Part shown: positions 46,562 to 53,642 of the stretch, one piece after another | Position numbering within the stretch: the first letter of the stretch is position 1 | Layout: every line of letters starts with the position of its first letter | Origin: CAZZDK01 sp964652235 | GTDB taxonomy: Bacteria > Pseudomonadota > Alphaproteobacteria > UBA9219 | DNA: 64,000 bases | NCBI GenBank assembly: GCA_964652235.1 | Contig: CAZZDK010000001.1 | Coordinates: 93,466-157,465 of the forward strand | Reading direction: 5' to 3' | Position numbers and translations under genes: made by a program | Notes under the pieces: generated by a model | Database searches by the model: none | Seen by the model: the letters and a program-made list of their open reading frames with translations, nothing else | Told to the model about the DNA's origin: nothing

Positions 46562-47356
46562 ATGCTTGTTTTACGCCGCTCTGTTTTCGCGCTCGCTTTT
46601 GTCGCGCTTCTTTCCCTCGGCGCCTGCTCGTCGGTCCCGCAAACGCAAACGGACCGCGTGGAAGCGAACGCCGGGGGCGATCCTTTCGAGCCGGTCAACC
46701 GCGTCATCTTCGACGTGAACGATTTTCTGGACCGTCTTTTGATCCGTCCGCTGGCCGAGCTGTACCGCGTCATGGTCCCGCCGCCGATCCGCGAGCGTAT
46801 CGCCAACATCCTCAAAAACATGAACGAGCCGGTTATCATGGCCAACAACCTCCTGCAGGGCGAGGTCACGAACGCGGGTACGACTCTGAGCCGTTTCTTC
46901 GTGAACACGCTTCTGGGCGGCGGCGGTATGTTTGAGGTGGCCAACGAGTTCGGCCTGTACCGCCAGACGGGCGACTTCGGCCAGACCCTTTACGTCTGGG
47001 GCCTGGGATCGGGTCCGTACCTGGTCCTGCCGCTCCTTGGGCCGTCGAACGTCCGCGACGCGGTCGGCCTTGGCGTCGATACGATGATGTCGCCGTGGAA
47101 ATACGCGGTCCAAGCGGGCGACACGCAGATCGAAGACACCTTCACCATCTCCAACATGACGGCCTCGGCCCTGTCCCGCCGCGAGGCGAACATCGAGGGC
47201 ATGGACGCGCTGCGCGAAGGCTCGCTCGACTTCTATGCCCAGATGCGCAGCGTGTACCGCCAGTACCGCGCCAAGCAGCTGGGAGAGCCTCTGGCCAGCG
47301 ACGCCCCCTCATTCGAAGATTACGATGCGGAGAACAGCACGCCGGTCATGCGGTAA
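46562..47356 (+). CDS. mlaA: Outer-membrane lipoprotein MlaA/VacJ
   Basis: Extracts phospholipids from the outer leaflet of the outer membrane to keep lipid asymmetry. The 264-aa protein has a lipoprotein signal peptide with LGAC (Cys 22), then DPFEPVNRVIFDVNDFLD, PPIRERIANILKNMNEP and GVDTMMSPWKY, all VacJ/MlaA features. It pairs with the upstream RND exporter. MlaBCDEF components are not adjacent, and a terminator follows. Confidence 0.93.
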   Translation: MLVLRRSVFALAFVALLSLGACSSVPQTQTDRVEANAGGDPFEPVNRVIFDVNDFLDRLLIRPLAELYRVMVPPPIRERIANILKNMNEPVIMANNLLQGEVTNAGTTLSRFFVNTLLGGGGMFEVANEFGLYRQTGDFGQTLYVWGLGSGPYLVLPLLGPSNVRDAVGLGVDTMMSPWKYAVQAGDTQIEDTFTISNMTASALSRREANIEGMDALREGSLDFYAQMRSVYRQYRAKQLGEPLASDAPSFEDYDAENSTPVMR

Positions 47357-47369
47357 GTTTATTTCTTAA

Positions 47370-47405
47370 GAAAAAGGCGGGGGCTTCGGTCCCCGCCTTT
47401 TTTGT
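47370..47405 (+). terminator. Terminator after mlaA
   Basis: AAAAAGGCGGGG and CCCCGCCTTTTT form a stem around a GCTTCGGT loop, followed by TTTG. It closes the exporter-mlaA unit. Confidence 0.85.
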
Positions 47406-47471
47406 TGGATAAGCTTGTTATGGTTAACGGCTCCATTTGGGTTTCGCCGCAAAACCGCTTACAGTAGGCCC

Positions 47472-48269
47472 ATGACCGACTCTATTCTTCTGCCGCGCAT
47501 TCTGCTCACCAACGACGACGGGTTCGACGCGCCGGGCCTTGCCGCCCTGGCCGAAATCGCCGCGCCTTTCGCGCAGGAGATATGGATCGTCGCGCCGCAG
47601 GAGGACCAAAGCGGCGCCTCGCAGAAAATATCCCTGCGCGCGCCCCTGCAGGCGACGTGCCGGGGCCAGCGCCGTTGGGCCGTCACCGGCACGCCGTCGG
47701 ACTGCGTGGCGCTGGCGCTCGATCATTTCATGAAAGACGCCGCGCCGAGCCTCGTTCTCTCCGGCGTGAACGCAACCTGCAATGTGGGCGAAGAAAACAA
47801 CCTGTCCGGCACGGTGGGCGCGGCGCTGACGGCGCTCATGCTCGGCGTGCCCGCCATCGCCGTCTCGCAGGACGGCCCTTCCCGCGCGGACATTCCATGG
47901 GAGACGACGAGGGCGATCCTACCGCTTGTCCTAAAGCATCTGCTCGCGGAAGGCTGGAAAAAGGAAACCGCGCTTTGCGTGAACCTCCCGGCCCTGCCGC
48001 CCGAAAAGATCACGGGCCTGAGATGGACGCGGGGGGCGAGAAAGAACATCGCAAAGGTCAAAAGCTCGCGCCGCGTCTCGCCGCGGGGCGAGGAATATTT
48101 CTGGCTTGCGTTGGAGGACGAGGCCAGGCCCGTCCTCGCGCCGGACAGCGACATGGCCGCGTTGAAACGCGGCGAGGTTTCGGTGACGATTCTTTCCCCG
48201 GACCGGTCTTTCGAGACGGCCAGGCCCTTTTTCTCCTTTGCCGAAGAGCCGCCGGACGACGATGAGTGA
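47472..48269 (+). CDS. surE: 5'/3'-nucleotidase SurE
   Basis: Metal-dependent nucleotidase and exopolyphosphatase, 265 aa. It starts MTDSILLPRILLTNDDGFD with the metal-binding NDDG motif and has GTPSDCVALAL, the Ser-containing SGVNATCNVGEENNLSGTVG, and GVPAIAVSQ. It overlaps the DUF1491 gene by 8 nt. A TTAACCAT half site, on the minus strand, lies 45 nt upstream of the start. Confidence 0.94.
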   Translation: MTDSILLPRILLTNDDGFDAPGLAALAEIAAPFAQEIWIVAPQEDQSGASQKISLRAPLQATCRGQRRWAVTGTPSDCVALALDHFMKDAAPSLVLSGVNATCNVGEENNLSGTVGAALTALMLGVPAIAVSQDGPSRADIPWETTRAILPLVLKHLLAEGWKKETALCVNLPALPPEKITGLRWTRGARKNIAKVKSSRRVSPRGEEYFWLALEDEARPVLAPDSDMAALKRGEVSVTILSPDRSFETARPFFSFAEEPPDDDE

Positions 48270-48600
48270 CGATCTTCCCACCGACTTGTGGATCGCCGCC
48301 CAGCGCAAGATCGCGGCGCAGGCGGGCATCCCCCTGACGGTGATTCGCAAAGGCGACCCTTACAGGGGGAGCCTTTTGGTCAAGATCAACCTGCTCGACG
48401 GACGCGCCGAAGTGTTAACCCAAATCCGGCTGGAAGACGAGCTGGCCTGGTCCCCCGTCCATGAAGACGGCCCTGTCCCGGAGGCCGAAGCGGACGCCTA
48501 TCTGGCCTGCCAGGCCGCTTTCGACCCCGATTTATGGGTGGTCGAGGTCGAAGACCGCAAGGGCCGCCTCTGGTTTCCGGGACGGGTGATTAGGGCTTGA
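48262..48600 (+). CDS. DUF1491 family protein
   Basis: A 112-aa protein matching the DUF1491 family of alphaproteobacteria (WIAAQRKIAAQAGIPLTVIR, then GSLLVKINLLDGRAEVLTQI and DPDLWVVEVEDRKGRLWFPG). Function unknown. The start at 48262 uses an ATG inside the 3' end of surE, so the two are probably coupled. The longer upstream start is within surE in another frame. Confidence 0.85.
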   Translation: MSDDLPTDLWIAAQRKIAAQAGIPLTVIRKGDPYRGSLLVKINLLDGRAEVLTQIRLEDELAWSPVHEDGPVPEAEADAYLACQAAFDPDLWVVEVEDRKGRLWFPGRVIRA

Positions 48601-48658
48601 AGGACGGGCCTCAAGGGGCTTTAATTGCCGCCTATTTCTTAAACGCCAAGGAGTTTCC

Positions 48659-49396
48659 ATGACCGAAGCCAAGCCCGATCTTCCCATGTGCTATAAAAGC
48701 GTTCGCCCTCTCGACATCGAGCAGGATTCCGGTCTGCGCGTTTCCGCGCCCAAACATTTCAGCTTCGCGGCCAAAACCAACGCCATCCCGCTTCTGGTGG
48801 ACGAGTTTCCCATGGCCGCCGCGCATTATCCCATCGTCTTCGCGGCGGGCGAGACGCCCGTTCCCGCCGCCGTCGTCGGCCTCCAGCAGGACAGCAACCT
48901 TTTCCTCGACGAACAGGGAATGTGGCTGGGAGGCAGCTATCTGCCCGCCTACATCCGGCGTTATCCGTTTCTGCTCATGGACGACGCGGACAAGAAGCAG
49001 TACGTCCTGTGCGTGGACGAGACGAGCGATATGCTGGGAACCGAAGGCGAATACGAATTGTTCAAGGACGGCAAGCCCACGCCGTTCACGCAAAGCGCGA
49101 TGAACTTCTGCGCGACGCTCCGCCAGCAGGGCGAGGCGACGGACGAGTTCGTCAAGGAGCTGAAATCCTATAACCTCCTTATGGCGAACGACGCGCAGAT
49201 CGATATGCCGGACGGCTCGAAGATTCAATTGGCGGGCTTTCAGGTGATCGACCCCAAGAAGTTCGACCTTCTGCCCGACAGCGTTTATTTAAGCTGGCGG
49301 CGGCGCGGCTGGATCGGCCTGATTTACGCGCATCTGCTGTCCTCGCACCGGTGGCAGAATCTGATCGCCCTCTCCGCGATGAGGGAGCAGGCGTAA
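48659..49396 (+). CDS. SapC family protein
   Basis: A 245-aa soluble protein of the SapC family (PF07277), found as single genes in many proteobacteria. It shows ELFKDGKPTPFTQSAMNFCA and the C-terminal WRRRGWIGLIYAHLLSSHRW, which are family features. Its role is not defined; some SapC-like proteins are linked to S-layer or peptide-transport genes, but no such genes are adjacent here apart from a solute-binding protein downstream. Confidence 0.8.
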   Translation: MTEAKPDLPMCYKSVRPLDIEQDSGLRVSAPKHFSFAAKTNAIPLLVDEFPMAAAHYPIVFAAGETPVPAAVVGLQQDSNLFLDEQGMWLGGSYLPAYIRRYPFLLMDDADKKQYVLCVDETSDMLGTEGEYELFKDGKPTPFTQSAMNFCATLRQQGEATDEFVKELKSYNLLMANDAQIDMPDGSKIQLAGFQVIDPKKFDLLPDSVYLSWRRRGWIGLIYAHLLSSHRWQNLIALSAMREQA

Positions 49397-49399
49397 CCG

Positions 49400-49500
49400 G
49401 AAGACAGAGGACGGACGACAGATGACAGGCAAAGAAATCGTCGCGGCGGACAGAAATTTCTCCGTCTTCTGCCTTCTGTCCTCTGTCCTCTGCCTTCTCC
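49400..49500. repeat. Inverted short-period tract overlapping the signal peptide of the solute-binding protein
   Basis: Left half GGAAGACAGAGGACGGACGA (49401 on) and right half CTTCTGTCCTCTGTCCTCTG (49474 on) are complementary in composition and order. The same words occur near 43655-43685. The right half codes the hydrophobic core of the signal peptide. Confidence 0.6.
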
Positions 49501-51236
49501 TTCTGGCCTCCCCCGCCCGCGCCGCGCACGGGATCGCGCTGCACGGCGAGCCGAAATACCCGGCCTCTTTCACGCATTTCGATTACGTCAACCCGGACGC
49601 GCCCAAGGGGGGCGAGCTGCGCCTGGCGGCCATCGGCACGTTCGACACGCTCAACCCCTTCACGCTCAAGGGCCTGGCCGCCGCGAACGCTTCCCTGGTT
49701 TTCGAGACGCTGATGGAAGCCTCGCTCGACGAACCGTTCAGCCAGTACGGACGCATCGCGCAGGAAGTGACCGTCGCCAAGGACCGAAGCTGGGTGTCGT
49801 ACAAAATCCGTCCCGAAGCGCGTTTTTCGGACGGCAGTCCCGTCACGCCCGAGGATGTGATTTTCTCCTTCGAGACGCTGCGCGATAAGGGCCATCCCTT
49901 CTACCGCTCTTATTACAAAGATGTGGTAAAAGCCGAGAAAACAGGGCCGCGCGAAGTCAAGTTTTCCTTCAAAGGACCTGGCAACACGGAACTGCCGCTT
50001 ATCATGGGGCAAATGCCCGTGCTGGCCGCGCATTTCTGGAAAGATAAAGACTTCGCGGCCACGACGCTTTCGCCGATCGTCGGCAGCGGCCCCTATGAAA
50101 TCGAAAAGGTCGAGCCGGGCCGCTTCATCGTCTATAAGCGCGCCCAGAACTGGTGGGGCGAGAATCTGCCCGTCAACAAGGGGCGCTACAATTTCGACCG
50201 CATTCGGGTCGATTATTACCGCGACGCCTCTGTCGCGCTCGAAGGGCTTTTCGCCGGGAAATACGATTTCCGGCTTGAGAACTCGGCCAAGAACTGGGCG
50301 ACTTCCTACGACGCGCCGGCCGTCAAAAGCGGCCGGATCGTCAGGAGGGAGGTGCCGAACGAGCTGCCCGCCGGTATGCAGGGCTTTGTCTTCAACACCC
50401 GGCGCGAGATTTTCAAGGACCCGCGCGTGAGGCAGGCCCTCACGCTCGCCTTCGATTTCGAGTGGGGCAACAAGAACGTGGCCCACGGCGCGTATAAACG
50501 GACCGAAAGCTATTTCGCCAATTCCGAGCTGGCGGCCAGGGGCCTGCCCTCGCCGGAAGAGTTGAAGCTGCTAGAGCCGTTTCGCGGCGAGATTCCGGAC
50601 GAGGTTTTCACGAAAATCTACGAGGCGCCCAAAACGGACGGCACAGGCAACGCCCGCGAAAACCTGCGCCGCGCCGCCGCGCTGCTTGCCGAGGCCGGAT
50701 GGACTGTTAAAAACGGAGTTCTCACGAACGAAAAGGGCCAGCCCTTCGCGTTCGAGATCGTGGAAAGCTCGCCCTTATTCGAGCGCTGGGTCCAGCCCTT
50801 TTTGCGGAATCTGGAACGCCTGGGCGTCCGGGCGAGATATCGTGTCGTGGATTCCTCGCAGTATCAGAACCTTCTGGACGATTTCAACTTCGACATGACG
50901 ATCCACGTCTTCGCTCAAAGCCTTTCGCCCGGCAACGAGCAGCGCGATTATTGGGGTTCGGCCAAGGCCGATCAAAAAAGCAGCCGCAACCTGATCGGCG
51001 TGCGAAGCCGGGCCGTGGACGCGCTCGTCGAAAAAATCGTCCACGCGAAGGACCGCGAAGAGCTGCGAGCCGCCTGCCGCGCGCTGGACCGGGTTCTTTT
51101 GTGGGGCCATTACGTGATCCCGCATTGGAATTACGGCGGGTACCGCATCGCCTACTGGGACAAGTTCGGCCAGCCCGCCATCACGCCCAAATACGGCTTC
51201 GATCCCGAAAGCCTTTGGTGGGCGAAAGCGCGTTAA
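49422..51236 (+). CDS. ABC transporter periplasmic oligopeptide-binding protein (YejA-like, family 5)
   Basis: A 604-aa exported solute-binding protein. After the signal peptide (core FCLLSSVLCLLLLASPARA) it reads AHGIALHGEPKYPASFTHFD, typical of YejA-like members, with RPEARFSDGSPVTPEDVIFS as the family-5 signature. It should deliver peptides or related compounds to an ABC permease, but no permease or ATPase genes are near, so it is an orphan. The signal peptide is encoded by a copy of the short-period repeat. Confidence 0.88.
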   Translation: MTGKEIVAADRNFSVFCLLSSVLCLLLLASPARAAHGIALHGEPKYPASFTHFDYVNPDAPKGGELRLAAIGTFDTLNPFTLKGLAAANASLVFETLMEASLDEPFSQYGRIAQEVTVAKDRSWVSYKIRPEARFSDGSPVTPEDVIFSFETLRDKGHPFYRSYYKDVVKAEKTGPREVKFSFKGPGNTELPLIMGQMPVLAAHFWKDKDFAATTLSPIVGSGPYEIEKVEPGRFIVYKRAQNWWGENLPVNKGRYNFDRIRVDYYRDASVALEGLFAGKYDFRLENSAKNWATSYDAPAVKSGRIVRREVPNELPAGMQGFVFNTRREIFKDPRVRQALTLAFDFEWGNKNVAHGAYKRTESYFANSELAARGLPSPEELKLLEPFRGEIPDEVFTKIYEAPKTDGTGNARENLRRAAALLAEAGWTVKNGVLTNEKGQPFAFEIVESSPLFERWVQPFLRNLERLGVRARYRVVDSSQYQNLLDDFNFDMTIHVFAQSLSPGNEQRDYWGSAKADQKSSRNLIGVRSRAVDALVEKIVHAKDREELRAACRALDRVLLWGHYVIPHWNYGGYRIAYWDKFGQPAITPKYGFDPESLWWAKAR

Positions 51237-51249
51237 CTATAAGTACGCG

Positions 51250-51279
51250 TTGCAAAGACAAAGCGCCGCCGGATAGAAT
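51250..51279 (+). promoter_or_regulatory. Possible sigma-70 promoter for the small gene at 51313
   Basis: TTGCAA at 51250-51255 and TAGAAT at 51274-51279 with 18-nt spacing, 33 nt before the start, in a short AT-rich gap. Confidence 0.4.
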
Positions 51280-51312
51280 GAACGCCTCAATTTCTTCAAA
51301 AGGAGCGTTTCC

Positions 51313-51630
51313 ATGGAAAGAATCCTGATCGTTGACGGAAAGCGCGAGCTGAGAGCCGCTGCTAGTCATCTTTTATCCCGAACCCCCGTTAGGATTCCCT
51401 TCCCCGTCATGAGCGAGCTTCTCCAAGCGAAAGAAAGGGGCGGAAAATTCTCTCTTGCCTGCATCGTTTTTGCCGACGGCCCCGAAGATTACTTTTTCCT
51501 AGCGAAAGTGGCCGAGCTTCCAGGCGAAACGCAGAAAGTCCCTCCTGCCGCCGGATCAACCCCTGAGGAAGCCCTCACCAACCTTTCCAGGTATTTGCGT
51601 ATGCGCGGAGAAAAGGGATATACGTTCTGA
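51313..51630 (+). CDS. Hypothetical small protein
   Basis: A 105-aa protein with a good AAGGAG ribosome site. The first 20 residues (ERILIVDGKRELRAAASHLL) look like the first strand and helix of a receiver domain, but no acceptor Asp or Lys follows, so this is probably coincidence or a remnant. It ends directly at the stop of the convergent DUF192 gene. Function unknown. Confidence 0.6.
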   Translation: MERILIVDGKRELRAAASHLLSRTPVRIPFPVMSELLQAKERGGKFSLACIVFADGPEDYFFLAKVAELPGETQKVPPAAGSTPEEALTNLSRYLRMRGEKGYTF

Positions 51631-52122
51631 CTACCGCCCAAGCCTGTCCCCGGCCTTGATCCCAAGCGCCGCCGCCTGCCCGCCGCCGATTTCAAGGACG
51701 GAGAGGACCGGCTCGTCCGAAACGATAGGCGTGGGGTTGAGCGGCGCGGCCCGCGCGGCGATCTTGGCGATGCGCCCGTCCGCGCGAATAAAAATTATAT
51801 CGAGAGGAATGTAGGTGTTCTTCATCCAAAAGCGGGCGATCTCAGGCTCGGCAGAGACGAACAGCATTCCCTCCCCGCGCCCCAGGGGTTCCCGCCGGAA
51901 CATCAGGCCGTAAGCGCGTTCTTCGATCGTGGCGGCCACTTCGACGTCGAAGGGAATTTTCAGACCGTCCTGGCGCCTGATGAAAATAGTCTCGCGCGCG
52001 AAAGCGGGCCTGCGCGCCTCAGGCGAAACGACCCCTCCCTCCTGCGCGGGCCAAAGCGCGAAAAAGAGCAGAAACACCGCAAGAACAAAGGCCGGAAGGG
52101 CGATAAGAGCGCGCCAGTTCAT
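51631..52122 (-). CDS. DUF192 family protein, membrane anchored
   Basis: A 163-aa protein: one N-terminal helix (about 5-23) and then the DUF192 fold (PF02643), with ERAYGLMFRREPLGRGEGML, FWMKNTYIPLDIIFIRADG and VLEIGGGQAAALGIKAGDRL. Such proteins are exported or periplasmic in proteobacteria with no agreed function. It lies 5 nt downstream of ntrX and may be co-transcribed. Confidence 0.85.
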   Translation of the reverse strand: MNWRALIALPAFVLAVFLLFFALWPAQEGGVVSPEARRPAFARETIFIRRQDGLKIPFDVEVAATIEERAYGLMFRREPLGRGEGMLFVSAEPEIARFWMKNTYIPLDIIFIRADGRIAKIAARAAPLNPTPIVSDEPVLSVLEIGGGQAAALGIKAGDRLGR

Positions 52123-52127
52123 GCCCT

Positions 52128-53567
52128 TTAATTCAGCTTTCCCGCCGCAGGCGCCGGATCGTTCGCCGCCCCGCCGTGCACGCCGAGCAGCTTAAGCTTG
52201 CGATGCAGGGCCGAACGCTCCATCCCGATGAAGCTCGCGGTGCGGGAGATGTTGCCGCCGAAGCGCGTGACCTGCGCCAAAAGATATTCGCGCTCGAACA
52301 TCTCGCGCGCGTCGCGCAGGGGCAGAGTCATGATCTCGCCGCCCTTTTCCCAGCGCAGGACGCTGGGCGTGGCCGCCGTGATGTCGGGGGGAAGCATATC
52401 GGCGCGGATCGCCTCGCCGCTTTCGCCGGGCGCCATGATGAGAATCCATTCCATCGCGTTGCGAAGCTGGCGCACGTTGCCGGGCCAGGCGTAAGCCTGC
52501 AGGGCCGCCAGCGCGTCCTCGCCGAGCGTGCGGGGCGGCAGGCCGGAAACTTCCGCCGCGCGGTTCAGGAAGTGCTGGGCCAGAAGCGGAATGTCCTCGC
52601 GCCGATCAGCGAGCGCCGGAATGACGATGGGAACGACGCTGAGGCGGTAATACAAATCCTGCCTGATGCGCCCGGCCTGCATTTCGTATTGCAGGTCGCG
52701 GTTGCTCGACGCCACGACGCGCACGTCCACCTCCACGCGCGTATTGCCGCCCACGCGGGTGAAGACCTGCTCTTGCAAGACGCGCACGATTTTGCCTTGG
52801 GTCTCGAGCGGCATATCCGCCACTTCGTCGAGATAGAGCGTGCCGCCGTGCGCCTGCTCGAACAGGCCCGTCTTGCGGCCGCCGCCGCTCCCCCCTTCGG
52901 TGCCGAACAGTTCGATTTCGATCTGGTCGGGCCGCAGAACGGCGCAGTTGATGACGATGAAGGGACCGCTTGCGCGCTTGGAATGCGCGTGGATCGCGCG
53001 CGCCACGACCTCCTTGCCGGAACCGGACGGCCCGACGATCATCACGCGGCTGCCCGTGGGCGCGACGCGATCGACGATCTGGCGCACCTGCGCGATGGCG
53101 CCGGACTTGCCGATCAACTCGATCTCCGATCCGACGCGCCCTTTAAGCTCCTGGTTCTCCCGCCGCAGGCGAAAGGTGTCGAGCGCATGGCGCACCTGCA
53201 AAACCAGCCGGTCCGCCTTAAAGGGCTTCTCGATAAAATCGTAAGCGCCGCGCTTGATGGCCGCGACCGCCGTTTCGATGTTGCCGTGGCCGCTGATCAT
53301 GATAACGGGCACGTCGGGATGATCCTTGACGATGCGGTCCAGAAGCTGAAGGCCGTCCATGCCGCTGCCTTGCAGCCAGATGTCGAGAATGACGAGCGTA
53401 GGGCGCCGCGCCGCGATTTCGGCCAGCGCCTTTTCAGCGCTTGTGGCGTTGCGGGTCCTGAATCCCTCGTCGCCGAGGATGCCCTCGATCAAAAGGCAGA
53501 TGTCGGCCTCGTCGTCGACGATCAAAATGTCGCTTGTCAGATTTCTGTCTTTCGCGTTCGATCCCAT
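52128..53567 (-). CDS. ntrX: Nitrogen assimilation response regulator NtrX (GAFTGA-less)
   Basis: Two-component regulator of the NtrC/DctD family, 479 aa. Receiver Asp in LVILDIWLQGSGMDG; AAA+ domain with Walker A VGPSGSGKEVVARAIH; C-terminal Fis-type HTH ending AALHRKLKLLG-like sequence. The loop that should carry GAFTGA reads LFGTEGGSGGGRKTGLFEQA, as in other alphaproteobacterial NtrX, so sigma-54 activation is doubtful. NtrYX regulates envelope and respiratory genes. It follows ntrY, 75 nt downstream. Confidence 0.92.
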   Translation of the reverse strand: MGSNAKDRNLTSDILIVDDEADICLLIEGILGDEGFRTRNATSAEKALAEIAARRPTLVILDIWLQGSGMDGLQLLDRIVKDHPDVPVIMISGHGNIETAVAAIKRGAYDFIEKPFKADRLVLQVRHALDTFRLRRENQELKGRVGSEIELIGKSGAIAQVRQIVDRVAPTGSRVMIVGPSGSGKEVVARAIHAHSKRASGPFIVINCAVLRPDQIEIELFGTEGGSGGGRKTGLFEQAHGGTLYLDEVADMPLETQGKIVRVLQEQVFTRVGGNTRVEVDVRVVASSNRDLQYEMQAGRIRQDLYYRLSVVPIVIPALADRREDIPLLAQHFLNRAAEVSGLPPRTLGEDALAALQAYAWPGNVRQLRNAMEWILIMAPGESGEAIRADMLPPDITAATPSVLRWEKGGEIMTLPLRDAREMFEREYLLAQVTRFGGNISRTASFIGMERSALHRKLKLLGVHGGAANDPAPAAGKLN

Positions 53568-53642
53568 GGGTTGCCTTTTTCGTTTTTCGAACCGGACGTT
53601 TTTCCTCGTTCCCTCGTCGTTCCGGCGAAAGCCGGTATTCTT

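Noticed and set aside
51313..51630. Truncated response regulator
   Set aside because: Only the first 20 residues resemble a receiver; acceptor Asp and Lys are absent.
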